In this document: in pieces, positions 25,123-34,825 of the stretch | Position numbering within the stretch: position 1 is the first letter of the stretch | How the letters are laid out: every line of letters starts with the position of its first letter | Notes under the pieces: model-generated | Told to the model about the DNA's origin: nothing | What the model saw: only the letters and a program-made list of their open reading frames with translations | The model's database searches: none | NCBI GenBank assembly: GCA_049324315.1 | Contig: JBMOKU010000018.1 | Location: forward strand, 51,694-115,693 | Reading direction: 5' to 3' | Origin: JBMOKU01 sp049324315 | Lineage (GTDB): Bacteria; Bacillota; Clostridia; Peptostreptococcales; Thermotaleaceae | DNA length: 64,000 bases | Translations under genes and position numbers: made by a program

Positions 25123-26248
25123 CTTGTTCACCTACAATCATACTGGCTAAGCTATCAGGATTGGCTGCTTCGATATCATCTGGAACACTTTGTCCCGTGG
25201 TCAGATATGAAAGGGCTTTACCAGACAGTAATTTTGCATTGAGAATATTGCCCATTAGAGACGATTCATCAAGTTTTGTAAATAATAATTTATAGTTATT
25301 TACGAAGTCGTAGGATGATATAATATTATTTATATCTTTATACCCTGTTGTAGCACTTATTACCAAATAAATATCTGGATCAGGCAAGCTAGCAAGTAAT
25401 TGTTTCACTTCATCTAGCTGCTCTTCCTTTTTATGATTACGCCCAGCAGTATCAATTAATATGAGATCTTTATCCTGATATTTTTCAATAGCCTGAAAGA
25501 CTTCATTAGGTTCATAAATAATTGTAATAGGAATACCAATGATTTCACTGTATGTTTTTAACTGCTCAACTGCTGCTATTCGATAGGTATCAGATGTTAT
25601 TAATGCAACGGATTTGCGTTCGGTTATAGACATTTTAGCTGCTAATTTTGCAATTGTAGTTGTTTTTCCTACACCTGTTGGACCAATAAATACGGCAATC
25701 TTTTTATTTTTTTTCTTGTCTGTTAACAACTGTGGTGTCCCTAAATAGTCTCTTATAATAATTTTTAATGCATTCCTTACTGCTTCTTCATTTTCTTTTG
25801 TAAAGCTCACTTGCTTTTTAACAATATTGAGCGATTTTTGCGCTACATTCTTTTCCACACCATTTTCCATTAATTTATTAAGGTATTTATCATAGGTTTC
25901 ACATACACTAGGAGCAGTATTATCCTTTGCTCCATCGACTTTATTCATAAAGCTGTTCAAAAGACTTTCCACATTGCCCAATTGTTTCTGAAGTTCAATG
26001 ATTTTGTCGGGCTCATTCTGGTACGAATTATGCTTAAAGCTATTTCGAGAATCAGGCTGCCCCTTTTTGACAGGATCGGTTTCTTCTAATGCAGCAACAA
26101 TTTCTACAAGTGGCTTTTTAAAAAATCCCAAAATGCCAGATCTCCGTATTTTTCTAGAATGAAGAATGACAGCGTTAATTCCTAGCTCAGATTTTACTTT
26201 TAACATGGCCTCCTGCGTATCATTTGCAATATACCGTTTCACTTTCAT
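25115..26248 (-). CDS. flhF: Flagellar biosynthesis GTPase FlhF
   Basis: FlhF is an SRP-family GTPase that sets flagellar position. The 377-aa protein has a short basic/acidic B domain (1-about 130), the N domain, and the G domain with GPTGVGKTTTIAKLAA, DTYRIAAVEQLKTY and DTAGRNHK. ATG at 26248 starts one base after the flhA stop, with GGTGGTGAG as ribosome site; an upstream GTG inside flhA is less likely. It is paired with flhG, as in other motile bacteria. Confidence 0.96.
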   Translation of the reverse strand: MKVKRYIANDTQEAMLKVKSELGINAVILHSRKIRRSGILGFFKKPLVEIVAALEETDPVKKGQPDSRNSFKHNSYQNEPDKIIELQKQLGNVESLLNSFMNKVDGAKDNTAPSVCETYDKYLNKLMENGVEKNVAQKSLNIVKKQVSFTKENEEAVRNALKIIIRDYLGTPQLLTDKKKNKKIAVFIGPTGVGKTTTIAKLAAKMSITERKSVALITSDTYRIAAVEQLKTYSEIIGIPITIIYEPNEVFQAIEKYQDKDLILIDTAGRNHKKEEQLDEVKQLLASLPDPDIYLVISATTGYKDINNIISSYDFVNNYKLLFTKLDESSLMGNILNAKLLSGKALSYLTTGQSVPDDIEAANPDSLASMIVGEQDE

Positions 26249-26249
26249 A

Positions 26250-28277
26250 TTATGCACTCACCACCCCGACTGATTGGATTTCAATTTTGGAATCAATTTC
26301 ATTGTAGGATAAAACGATCAAATCCGGAGCTAATTGTTCGGTTAGCTTTTTAAAATAGAATCTTACAATGGGTGATGTTAATATAATGGGTTGCTCCCCC
26401 ATCGACATCAACTTGTGTACCTGCTGTGCTACGTTGTTTAAAACAGATTGTGCAAATACAGGGTCTAAATTTAGATATGAACTGTGTTCTGTCTGCTGTA
26501 TGGATTCCATGATTCTCTGTTCTAGAGACTGCTCGAGGGTAATAACCTTTGCCCGCTTACCATCAATAAATTGCTTTGTAATCGCTCTGGCTAAGGATTG
26601 GCGCACATACTCTGTAAGAACATCTGTATCCCTTGAAATGGATCCGTAATCTGCTAAAGTTTCTAAAATTGTAATCATATCTCGAATAGATATGCCTTCT
26701 CTCAAAAGGTTTGAGAGGACTTTTTGGATTTCACCTAATGACAATATTTTAGGAACTAGCTCATCAACTAAAGCATTATGATGTTCTTTAACGTTATCAA
26801 TTAATGCTTTAACTTCTTGACGTCCTAATAATTCATGGGAATGTCTTTTAATAATCTCAGTTAAGTGAGTAGATATAACGGAAGAAGGGTCAACAACAGT
26901 ATATCCGTATATTTCAGCTTTTTCCCTTTCATCTTCAGATATCCACTTTGCCGGCAGTCCAAAGGCTGGTTCAACAGTGTCGATCCCCATTAGAGAACCT
27001 TCAGCTGTCCCGGGATTCATAGCCAGGTAATGATCAAATACGATATTACCATCAGATACTTCAACACCTTTGATCTTAATAACATATTGGTTCGGCTCCA
27101 ATTGAATGTTATCTCTAAGCCTTATCATTGGAACAACAATGCCCAATTCCAAAGCGCATTGTCTTCGTATCATGACCAATCTGTCAAACAAATCTCCGCC
27201 CTGGTTAGGATCAGCTAAAGGAATAATGCCGTAGCCAAATTCCAACTCAATAGGATCAACTTGAAGCAGTGGTATGACATTTTCAGGTTTTCGTATTTCT
27301 TCAACCTGGGTGTCCTGTGACAGTTCGATCTCTTTCATTTCAGTTTCTTTCACTGTCTTTCTTAGCACAAAACCTAAATATAAAAATATGCCACTTAATA
27401 AGAAATATGGAATATCTGGCAGCGGTGTTAAACCAAGAAACAGTAAAACTCCTGAAATAATAAACATAATACGGGGTTGGTTAAACAGCTGGGTCAGCAC
27501 ATCGCTTCCTAGATCTGAATCTGACGCAGCCCTTGTAACAACGATACCTGTCCCAGTAGAAATCAAAAGAGCTGGTATCTGACCTACCAGACCATCCCCT
27601 ACTGTCAAGAGCGTATATTTTTGCAAGGCTTCCGTAAAGGTTAGTTCTCCACCAATCATCCCCAGTACGAAACCAGCAGTAATGTTAATAATTGTAATAA
27701 TAATACCTGCTATGGCATCTCCCTTAACAAATTTACTGGCACCATCCATTGCTCCATAAAAATCTGCTTCCCGTTGGATACGTCGTCTTCTGTCTCGGGC
27801 TTCAGCTTCGTTAATCAAACCGGAATTCAAATCGGCATCGATAGCCATTTGTTTTCCGGGCATAGCATCTAACGTAAATCTTGCAGCAACCTCAGATACC
27901 CTTTCAGCACCTTTTGTAATGACAAGAAACTGAATAATCATGATAATGAGGAAGATAATAAAACCTACAATGGCATTTCCTCCAATAACAAATTGGCCGA
28001 ATGCTTCAATAACACTGCCTGCATTACCTTTTGATAAAATATATCTTGTGGTCGTAATATTCAGGGAAAGCCTAAATAAAGTAGTTATCAGCAGCATAGA
28101 AGGAAAAATAGAAAACTGTAAGGGCTCTTTATTATACATGGAAATAAGCAAGATCAATAAAGATAAAGCGATGTTGAAGCTTAAAAGGACATCGAGCAAA
28201 GGTAGTGGTATGGGTATGATAATAATGATGACAACAGCTATAACTGCAAGTGATACAACGATATCACCAAACTTCAT
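26250..28277 (-). CDS. flhA: Flagellar export gate protein FlhA
   Basis: FlhA (675 aa) is the major export-gate component. About eight N-terminal membrane helices (1-about 310) carry the conserved FHIPEP-family features KGAERVSEVAARFTLDAMPGKQMAID and RRRRIQREADFYGAMDGASKFVKGD. The linker and cytosolic ring domain (about 345-675) bind export chaperones. Normal length. ATG at 28277 follows AGGAGG. Confidence 0.98.
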   Translation of the reverse strand: MKFGDIVVSLAVIAVVIIIIIPIPLPLLDVLLSFNIALSLLILLISMYNKEPLQFSIFPSMLLITTLFRLSLNITTTRYILSKGNAGSVIEAFGQFVIGGNAIVGFIIFLIIMIIQFLVITKGAERVSEVAARFTLDAMPGKQMAIDADLNSGLINEAEARDRRRRIQREADFYGAMDGASKFVKGDAIAGIIITIINITAGFVLGMIGGELTFTEALQKYTLLTVGDGLVGQIPALLISTGTGIVVTRAASDSDLGSDVLTQLFNQPRIMFIISGVLLFLGLTPLPDIPYFLLSGIFLYLGFVLRKTVKETEMKEIELSQDTQVEEIRKPENVIPLLQVDPIELEFGYGIIPLADPNQGGDLFDRLVMIRRQCALELGIVVPMIRLRDNIQLEPNQYVIKIKGVEVSDGNIVFDHYLAMNPGTAEGSLMGIDTVEPAFGLPAKWISEDEREKAEIYGYTVVDPSSVISTHLTEIIKRHSHELLGRQEVKALIDNVKEHHNALVDELVPKILSLGEIQKVLSNLLREGISIRDMITILETLADYGSISRDTDVLTEYVRQSLARAITKQFIDGKRAKVITLEQSLEQRIMESIQQTEHSSYLNLDPVFAQSVLNNVAQQVHKLMSMGEQPIILTSPIVRFYFKKLTEQLAPDLIVLSYNEIDSKIEIQSVGVVSA

Positions 28278-28289
28278 TTCTTTTTCCTC

Positions 28290-29378
28290 CTAAATGATAT
28301 TTTTTAACCTGTAGACATAAGCTAATACTTCTGCAACAGCCTGATAAAGTTCTGGAGGAAGATATTCTCCAATCTCTACTGTATAGTAAATTGCACGGGC
28401 AAGTGGTTTATTCTCAACAATAGGTACTTCATGCTCATTTGCAACTTTTTTAATATTTTGAGCAATTAAATCTTTTCCCTTTGCTAGAATGATAGGTGCA
28501 TGATCAATACTGTTATCATAGCGTACAGCCACTGCATAATGGGTTGGATTGGTAATGATCACGTCAGCCTTAGGAACATCTTGCATCATTCTTCTCATGG
28601 AAATCTGACGCTGTTTTTCTTTAATTTTCGATTTTACTTGAGGATCCCCTTCCATCTGCTTATACTCTTCTTTAACTTCCTGTTTTGACATCCTTAAATC
28701 CTTTTCATACTGCCACTTCTGATAATAGTAGTCTAAAACTGCAAGGACCAAAAGCACAATGGCAGCTCGAAACATAATTTGAAATGTCATTTTAAACAAA
28801 AACACAGCGATTTTTTCCAGATCCATATCGAAAATATTCATAATGTTTTTTGAATTCTTAATGATATAGCTAAATGCAACATAGCCAACAACGCCAATTT
28901 TAATAAAAGATTTGACTAGTTCAACCAGCGACCGCACTGAAAACATTCTTTTAAAGCCATTAATTGGATTTAGCTTTTCTAATTTAAACGTCAGCGTTTC
29001 TGTTGTGAAAAGAAAGCCCACTTGTGCATACCCGGTGATTAGTGCTGCAAGAAAAGCAACACCTAAAATAGGCAATACTAATTTTGCAGTTATTTGGAGC
29101 ATTTGCATTGATAAACTCAAAATACTATTTATAGAAGAAAGGTTCTCATAATCTGGTATATCTGAAAACAAGTTGATCGTAAAATAAGAAATATTTTTAT
29201 ACATATAGCTTCCCATAAACCAAACCGTTAAAAAGGTTATAAAAAGAATAAAAGCAGAGTTAATTTCTTTACTTTGTAAAACTTGTCCTTTCTTTCTGGC
29301 ATCACTGCGTTTTTTAGATGTGGCTTTTTCAGTTTTTTCACCACTGAACCGCTGCAAATCTATTTTAAAAAGAATCAT
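28290..29378 (-). CDS. flhB: Flagellar export switch protein FlhB
   Basis: FlhB (362 aa) switches export specificity from hook to filament substrates. Four membrane helices are followed by a cytosolic domain with the self-cleavage site NPTH at residues 277-280. The N-terminus DLQRFSGEKTEKATSKKR is typical. ATG at 29378 lies 4 bases after the fliR stop. Its cognate ruler, FliK, is in the same operon at 38959. Confidence 0.98.
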   Translation of the reverse strand: MILFKIDLQRFSGEKTEKATSKKRSDARKKGQVLQSKEINSAFILFITFLTVWFMGSYMYKNISYFTINLFSDIPDYENLSSINSILSLSMQMLQITAKLVLPILGVAFLAALITGYAQVGFLFTTETLTFKLEKLNPINGFKRMFSVRSLVELVKSFIKIGVVGYVAFSYIIKNSKNIMNIFDMDLEKIAVFLFKMTFQIMFRAAIVLLVLAVLDYYYQKWQYEKDLRMSKQEVKEEYKQMEGDPQVKSKIKEKQRQISMRRMMQDVPKADVIITNPTHYAVAVRYDNSIDHAPIILAKGKDLIAQNIKKVANEHEVPIVENKPLARAIYYTVEIGEYLPPELYQAVAEVLAYVYRLKNII

Positions 29379-29382
29379 TTTA

Positions 29383-30177
29383 TCATCCTTTTATACTCAA
29401 TTTAATAAACTCATCCATATGATCAAACATAATATCAAAAATGTACTCAAAGAAACCTATATAAAGGGATGAAATCATAAAAATGACAATAAGTCCTAAG
29501 AAAATTTTTAAAGGCATCCCCACGACGAACACATTCATTTGAGGCATGGTCCTTGCCATGATGCCGAGCAGAATATTTGCTAAGAAGATTGATACGACAA
29601 TAGGCGCACCGATTTTAAAACCGATAATAAAGGATGTTACGAAGATCGTAATTATTTTGTCATACATAAACTGATTCATGCTCAGTTTTCCAATGGGAAT
29701 CATCTCAAAGCTATGAAGTAAAGCTTGAATAAGACGATGATGACCATTGACAGAAAGAAAAACGAGCATTGCGATTGTCGTGAGTAGATTGGCCGTAATG
29801 GGTATCTCTGTATCATCCATGGGATTGATCACTTGAACCATAGAGAAACCCATTTCCATATCCATTAAATGGCCTGCTAAATAAATCGAACTAAAGAATA
29901 AATATCCGATAAAACCAATCAGCATACCGACTAGAAGTTCTTTTGTTATATAAAAAAACAAAGAGTAAAAATTATCCATCAAAATATCTTGCGATATTTT
30001 GATAAAAGGTAGTATCAGGAAAGACAATATTAAAGAAAAACCAATTTTTACATATGAAGGGATTGTCCCTTGATTAAAAACAGGTGCGGTAAAGAACATC
30101 CCCGTTATTCTAGCAAAGACTAATAAAAAAAAAGCAATATTATCTAAAACAAATGAGGTAATGTCCACATTTTTCAT
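29383..30177 (-). CDS. fliR: Flagellar export gate protein FliR
   Basis: FliR (264 aa) forms the export gate with FliP and FliQ. It is a hydrophobic protein with about six membrane segments and the conserved stretch FNQGTIPSYVKIGFSL, and LLVGMLIGFIGYLFFSSIYLAG in the middle. The ribosome site before the ATG is weak (GATTGGA), so translation is probably coupled to fliQ, which ends 6 bases upstream. Confidence 0.96.
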   Translation of the reverse strand: MKNVDITSFVLDNIAFFLLVFARITGMFFTAPVFNQGTIPSYVKIGFSLILSFLILPFIKISQDILMDNFYSLFFYITKELLVGMLIGFIGYLFFSSIYLAGHLMDMEMGFSMVQVINPMDDTEIPITANLLTTIAMLVFLSVNGHHRLIQALLHSFEMIPIGKLSMNQFMYDKIITIFVTSFIIGFKIGAPIVVSIFLANILLGIMARTMPQMNVFVVGMPLKIFLGLIVIFMISSLYIGFFEYIFDIMFDHMDEFIKLSIKG

Positions 30178-30183
30178 TCCAAT

Positions 30184-30453
30184 CTATTGGATAAATTTCG
30201 ACAAATTAAAAAATAATTCCTCCGTATAATCGACAATCGTGTTTAAAAGCCAAGGCCCGAAAACAATAAAAGAAATAAAAACTGCAACGATTTTCGGTAC
30301 AAACGCAAGCGTAGCTTCTTGAATGGAAGTTGTCGCTTGAAAAATGCTGACTAATAAGCCTACCAGCAATCCCGTTAAAAGCATTGGTGCAGAAAGAAGG
30401 ATGATAATATACATTGCCTGTTGAAATATTTCGATAATTAACCCTTCACTCAT
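30184..30453 (-). CDS. fliQ: Flagellar export gate protein FliQ
   Basis: FliQ (89 aa) is a two-helix membrane hairpin of the export gate. LLVGLLVSIFQATTSIQEATLAFVPK is the family signature. ATG at 30453 follows AGAGGTG. It lies 11 bases after fliP. Confidence 0.97.
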   Translation of the reverse strand: MSEGLIIEIFQQAMYIIILLSAPMLLTGLLVGLLVSIFQATTSIQEATLAFVPKIVAVFISFIVFGPWLLNTIVDYTEELFFNLSKFIQ

Positions 30454-30464
30454 AGTAACACCTC

Positions 30465-31238
30465 TTATTTAAATCCCATTACAAGAGATTTTATGATTAA
30501 ATTCCAACCATCAACTAATATAAATAATAATATTTTAAATGGAAGCGAAATCATTACGGGAGGGAGCATCATCATCCCCATTGACATGAGTGTACTTGAA
30601 ACAACCATATCAATGATAATAAATGGAATAAACAGGATAAATCCTATTTGAAAACCCGTTTTTAATTCGCTGATGATAAAAGCAGGGATTAAGGCTTTTG
30701 TTGGAATATCTTCAAGATCTTGGGGTTTAGCACTTTTTGATATATTGATAAAAAGTGCTAAATCTTTTTCTCTTGTTTGCTTGAACATAAACTCCCGAAC
30801 TGGCTCCATTGCGTTTTGCAAGGCTACTTCTTGTGTTATTTCTTGACGCAAATATGGCTGTATGGCAGTATTATTAATCTCAGTACCAATAGGTGCCATG
30901 ATAAAAAAAGTAAGAAATAATGCTAAACCAACAAGCACTTGGTTTGGCGGGGTCGTTTGTGTAGAAATGGCTTTTCTCACAAACGACAATACAATGATGA
31001 TTCTTGTAAAAGATGTCATCATCATTAATATCGATGGTGCTATAGCCAATATGGTAATTAGGAACAGTATCTCTATTGTGTTTGCAACTTCCTTTGGATT
31101 GTTTGCTTCATCTATAGACAATCCAATTTTAGGTATCGTCAATTCTGGTTCTGCAAATGAAAAAGTAATGGAAAAAAGTAACACCCCTAATATTACGATC
31201 ATGAAGCAGGCTATCTTGAATTTTGATCCTTGTTTCAT
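30465..31238 (-). CDS. fliP: Flagellar export gate protein FliP
   Basis: FliP (257 aa) has a cleavable signal peptide (about 1-29, ending TFSFAEP), four membrane helices, and the signatures MMTSFTRIIIVLSFVRKA and TQTTPPNQVLVGLALFLTFF. The C-terminus has the SSTLMSMGMMMLPPVMISLPFKILLF pore region. Its ATG overlaps the fliO stop (ATGA). Confidence 0.98.
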   Translation of the reverse strand: MKQGSKFKIACFMIVILGVLLFSITFSFAEPELTIPKIGLSIDEANNPKEVANTIEILFLITILAIAPSILMMMTSFTRIIIVLSFVRKAISTQTTPPNQVLVGLALFLTFFIMAPIGTEINNTAIQPYLRQEITQEVALQNAMEPVREFMFKQTREKDLALFINISKSAKPQDLEDIPTKALIPAFIISELKTGFQIGFILFIPFIIIDMVVSSTLMSMGMMMLPPVMISLPFKILLFILVDGWNLIIKSLVMGFK

Positions 31239-31780
31239 CTGTTTTCATCCTTATCTGAAAGACCTTTAATTTCATCACTCCGTTTTTTTAGATCAGCTAA
31301 TCTGCTTTTTAATGATTCAGTAAAATCATCATTATATTGGAAGTCGAAGTCTTGATCATCTTCCACCGACATCTTACTTTTTGTGTTTAAAAATTTATCG
31401 AAGTAAACAGAAAATCTTGTTTTTAAAATATTCTCAGAAGGATTCTCACCGTCTTCAATAAGACAGTTTTTTTCAAGCTTGTCCAGCAAAGTAACTGCTT
31501 GTTTTGTCGCTGAAATTAAATAATAAGCGTCGCCAACGCGAACAATAAAAAGTGTCTTATCAACACCCAGTGACAACCTTTCAATAACATGCATATTTTT
31601 TGCAGATGCTCGTGGCAGTCCATGCTTACCAATGAATTTCGTTGTATAGAAAGCAGCTGCCATGATGAAAATGAAAATTACAAGAAAAGAGAATATTTTC
31701 AATAAAAAGAAACCTGCACTACTTGTTTTGTCACCCAAAAAGAATGCACTACTTTTCAAATAAAGGATTGATATGGGCAT
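31235..31780 (-). CDS. fliO: Flagellar biosynthesis protein FliO
   Basis: FliO (181 aa) is an assembly factor for the FliP ring. It has one membrane helix (about 24-45) followed by a small beta domain with IERLSLGVDKTLFIVRVGDAYYLI. The charged, Asp/Lys-rich C-terminal tail is probably disordered. The sequence is weakly conserved as usual for FliO; position before fliP supports the call. Confidence 0.9.
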   Translation of the reverse strand: MPISILYLKSSAFFLGDKTSSAGFFLLKIFSFLVIFIFIMAAAFYTTKFIGKHGLPRASAKNMHVIERLSLGVDKTLFIVRVGDAYYLISATKQAVTLLDKLEKNCLIEDGENPSENILKTRFSVYFDKFLNTKSKMSVEDDQDFDFQYNDDFTESLKSRLADLKKRSDEIKGLSDKDENR

Positions 31781-31795
31781 TTTTATCTCCTATCA

Positions 31796-32158
31796 CTATC
31801 CTAATACTTTTTTGACAGCCTCAATTACCCGATCAGCTTGGAACGGCTTTACAATAAAGTCTCTTGCACCTGCTTGTATCGCTTCGATAACCATTGCCTG
31901 CTGTCCCATTGCAGAACACATGACAATTTTGGCGCCACCGTCAATTTTCTTTATCTCCTTTACGGCTTGAATACCGTCAACCTCTGGCATTGTAATATCC
32001 ATGATGACTAAAGCCGGATTCAACTCTTTATACTTTTCAATTGCTTTTAAGCCGTTTTCAGCTTCACCTACTACTTCAAATCCATTTTTCGTTAAAACGT
32101 CTTTAATCATCATTCTCATGAATGCTGCATCATCTACAATTAAGATTCCTTTAGACAT
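31796..32158 (-). CDS. cheY: Chemotaxis response regulator CheY
   Basis: A single receiver domain of 120 aa. The acidic pocket D9-D10, phospho-acceptor Asp54 (VIMDITMP), Ser82 and Lys104 (FIVKP) are all present. CheY-P binds FliM and FliY in the motor switch. It lies between fliY and fliO, as in Bacillus. ATG at 32158 follows GAGGAGG. Confidence 0.97.
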   Translation of the reverse strand: MSKGILIVDDAAFMRMMIKDVLTKNGFEVVGEAENGLKAIEKYKELNPALVIMDITMPEVDGIQAVKEIKKIDGGAKIVMCSAMGQQAMVIEAIQAGARDFIVKPFQADRVIEAVKKVLG

Positions 32159-32188
32159 ATGTCTTCCTCCTCATAAATAAATAATTAA

Positions 32189-33382
32189 TTATTTGAATTT
32201 ATTCAATTGCTTTGCGGGATTTAGTATGTCGGTTATTCGAATGCCATAGTTTTCGTCAATAACAACAACTTCACCCTTTGCGACAAATTGCCCATTAACC
32301 AATATATCAAGGGGCTCTCCGACAAGTCGATCCAACTCTATTACTGTACCAGAAGAGAACTCTAAAATTTCACTAATTTTCTTTGTGGTTCTACCCAATT
32401 CAACAGTAATTTCAAGAGGTACATCTCTGATTAAGCTGATACTTTCTTTATCTCGCCTATAATTCTGATCCTCGAATGACTGAAACTGAACAGGCTGTAC
32501 GTTAACCGGCTGATTCCGCTGTACATGCATGCCGGTATTTGGGGACTCTCCCATGAATGTCGGAGGCTCATTCGTACTGGAGTGACTCACTTGAGCAGCA
32601 GGACTACTATGACTGCTTGCAGATGCTCTATGTGGCTCCTTCTCGGTATTTTTATGGGCGCTGGCAGGTGCACTTACATAGTCAGACTGTGTGGCATTAC
32701 TAAATAAATTAGACACCAAATTTTTTGCAAAGTCTACAGGTATAATTTGCATAATCTCACTATCAATAATATCGCCAATCACCATCCGAAACGCAACTTT
32801 TACAATTTTATCTTGAGGTGAATAAGAGAAGTTGTCAAATTGAACAAATTCCTTGCTGAAATTTGCAGCAGCAGCCTTTGGTGGGCAAATATCTATTTTT
32901 TTGTGGAACATTTCTGACAGTGATGTTGATGACGAACCTACCATTTGATTCATGGCTTCACTAATAGCACTCAGGTGCAATTCCGTTAATTCACCGGAAA
33001 AGTTTGAACCATCTCCACCCATCATTAAATCTGTAATGATTTTTACGTCATTTTCTTTTAAAATAAGCAGATTTGTACCTAGCAGCCCTTCTTTATACTC
33101 AACCTCGACAGCAACAAACGGTACAGGATATTCTTTTCCAAGTTCTTCAAAGGTTGTAACAGTAACTTGGGGAGTGGTTATCGTTACCTTCTGTCCCAAA
33201 AGGGTAAACAAGGTGGTGGCTGACGTCCCCATGCTAATATTACCTATTTCACCTAATGCATCTTTCTCGTTTTCATCTAAAACATCATCATGCGTGGTCA
33301 TGCCGATATCAGAACTATCTGATGTATTGGAAGTTCCTTTTAATAGAGCATCAATTTCTTCTTGAGATAACATATCTCCCAA
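32189..33382 (-). CDS. fliY: Flagellar switch phosphatase FliY (CheC-like + FliN domain)
   Basis: FliY (397 aa) is the Firmicutes switch protein. It has an N-terminal motif SQEEIDALL shared with FliM, a CheC-like phosphatase region with GEIGNISMGTSATTL and SEAMNQMVGSSSTSL, and a low-complexity Ser/His/Asn/Gln-rich linker (about 245-310). The C-terminal FliN/SpoA domain carries VPLEITVELGRTTKKISEIL. I start it at TTG 33382, 8 bases after GGGAG and one base after the fliM stop. The open frame continues 33 codons into fliM, but that extension lacks family similarity. No separate fliN is present. Confidence 0.94.
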   Translation of the reverse strand: MGDMLSQEEIDALLKGTSNTSDSSDIGMTTHDDVLDENEKDALGEIGNISMGTSATTLFTLLGQKVTITTPQVTVTTFEELGKEYPVPFVAVEVEYKEGLLGTNLLILKENDVKIITDLMMGGDGSNFSGELTELHLSAISEAMNQMVGSSSTSLSEMFHKKIDICPPKAAAANFSKEFVQFDNFSYSPQDKIVKVAFRMVIGDIIDSEIMQIIPVDFAKNLVSNLFSNATQSDYVSAPASAHKNTEKEPHRASASSHSSPAAQVSHSSTNEPPTFMGESPNTGMHVQRNQPVNVQPVQFQSFEDQNYRRDKESISLIRDVPLEITVELGRTTKKISEILEFSSGTVIELDRLVGEPLDILVNGQFVAKGEVVVIDENYGIRITDILNPAKQLNKFK

Positions 33383-33383
33383 T

Positions 33384-34370
33384 TTACTCATCTCCCTTCT
33401 GGAAAACATCTGTGATTTGGAGCGCCATTTTTTTCTTTTTGATTCCCGGTACTCCAAAGTATTTAAGTTGATCACCCACATATACTTTTACTTTTTCATT
33501 TACTAATGTGTCCAGTTGTATGACATCTCCAATCTGTAGATCAATGAAATCGCTGACGGTGATATTGGTTGATCCAATAACTGCTTTTAAGGAAACAGCT
33601 GATTTCTCGACGCGATGTTCTATTAACAGCTTGTCATCGGAGGTGATTTCTTTACTCATATTTGTAAACCAATACTTTGTACTTATTTGCGGCAAAATCG
33701 GTTCAATGACGATATGCGGAATACAGAGATTTAGCATGCCCTCAACTTCTCCTATTTTGATATTCAACGTAATTAAGGCGATTGTTTCATTAGGAGATAT
33801 GATTTGAGCAAATTGAGAATTTGTTTCTATTTTTTCGAGTTTAGGTTCAATAGACAACACATTTTCCCACGGTTCTTTTAGTAATCGAATAATTTGTTTG
33901 ATCGTCTTTCTGAGAAGCGATATTTCAATTTCTGTGAAACTGCGGGTTTCGTCTATTGGTTTTCCGATACCTCCCAAAATCCTATCAATAAGAGTAAATG
34001 CGATATCCGGTGTAATGTCAAGTATAATCTGTCCTGATAATGGCGAAAAGTCAATAATACCAAGGATAGCAGGATTTGATATAGAATTGCTGAATTCATA
34101 ATACGTTAACTGTTCCACTGTGAAAACATCGATTTGTACTAAACTCCGAAGGTATCCAGACAAAAACGTGTTTAAGAGTCTCGAAAAATTCTCATGAATG
34201 ATCTGAAGTGTTCGTAATTGATCCTTAGCAAACTTGTCAGGCCTTCTAAAATCGTATTTTTTAATCTTCTTTTCTCTGGTGTCCTCTTTAATTTCTTGTA
34301 CATCGACCTCTCCTGTGCTTAAGGCTTGCAGCAGCGCGTCAATCTCATTTTGCGATAATACATCGGACAA
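33384..34370 (-). CDS. fliM: Flagellar motor switch protein FliM
   Basis: FliM (328 aa) binds CheY-P through its N-terminal peptide (LSQNEIDALLQAL) and couples FliG to FliY. The central CheC-like domain begins at about 45, and the C-terminal SpoA domain contains LKAVIGSTNITVSDFIDLQIGDVI. It starts with TTG at 34370 behind GGGAGGTG. It is followed almost without gap by fliY. Confidence 0.97.
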   Translation of the reverse strand: MSDVLSQNEIDALLQALSTGEVDVQEIKEDTREKKIKKYDFRRPDKFAKDQLRTLQIIHENFSRLLNTFLSGYLRSLVQIDVFTVEQLTYYEFSNSISNPAILGIIDFSPLSGQIILDITPDIAFTLIDRILGGIGKPIDETRSFTEIEISLLRKTIKQIIRLLKEPWENVLSIEPKLEKIETNSQFAQIISPNETIALITLNIKIGEVEGMLNLCIPHIVIEPILPQISTKYWFTNMSKEITSDDKLLIEHRVEKSAVSLKAVIGSTNITVSDFIDLQIGDVIQLDTLVNEKVKVYVGDQLKYFGVPGIKKKKMALQITDVFQKGDE

Positions 34371-34385
34371 TTACGTCACCTCCCT

Positions 34386-34802
34386 TTATTGAACAATATA
34401 CTCAACAAAATACACGTTGGAAATCTTATCTGTTGATAATGTACTATTGATCATTTTGGCTATTTCATTTCTGAGCGTCTGTTGTCCCTTTTCTCCAGAT
34501 AACTGACTTTCATCCTTACTTCTTAATAATTCAAGAATGCTGTTTGTTGCCATGGATTTTTTACTATCTAGCGTTTCCATGAACTTCTCGTCGGTTAATT
34601 CTAAGACGATATTAACCTTTAAGATCTTTCTACTTTCTTTTACATTGGCATATAATTCTCCAATTACATAATTATAGGTTTTTATTTCTTTTGCAGCTGC
34701 AGTTGGCTTTCTATATACAGCAAAATAAAACACACTTCCAAAAACGATTGCAGTAATTAAAAAACCGATAATACTAAATAATAAAACCTTTTTTGTAGTC
34801 AT
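34386..34802 (-). CDS. fliL: Flagellar basal body-associated protein FliL
   Basis: FliL (138 aa) has one membrane helix (about 8-28) and a periplasmic SPFH-like domain that surrounds the stator in other bacteria. The pattern NIVLELTDEKFMETLDSKKSMATNSIL and the C-terminal SNVYFVEYIVQ fit the family. It sits between motB and fliM. ATG at 34802 follows AAGGGG. Confidence 0.95.
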   Translation of the reverse strand: MTTKKVLLFSIIGFLITAIVFGSVFYFAVYRKPTAAAKEIKTYNYVIGELYANVKESRKILKVNIVLELTDEKFMETLDSKKSMATNSILELLRSKDESQLSGEKGQQTLRNEIAKMINSTLSTDKISNVYFVEYIVQ

Positions 34803-34825
34803 TTTATACGCCCCTTTAGGTAGTT

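Noticed and set aside
33383..33481. 33-codon N-terminal extension of fliY into fliM
   Set aside because: It overlaps the fliM 3' end in another frame; a TTG with a well-spaced ribosome site begins at the conserved SQEEIDALL motif.
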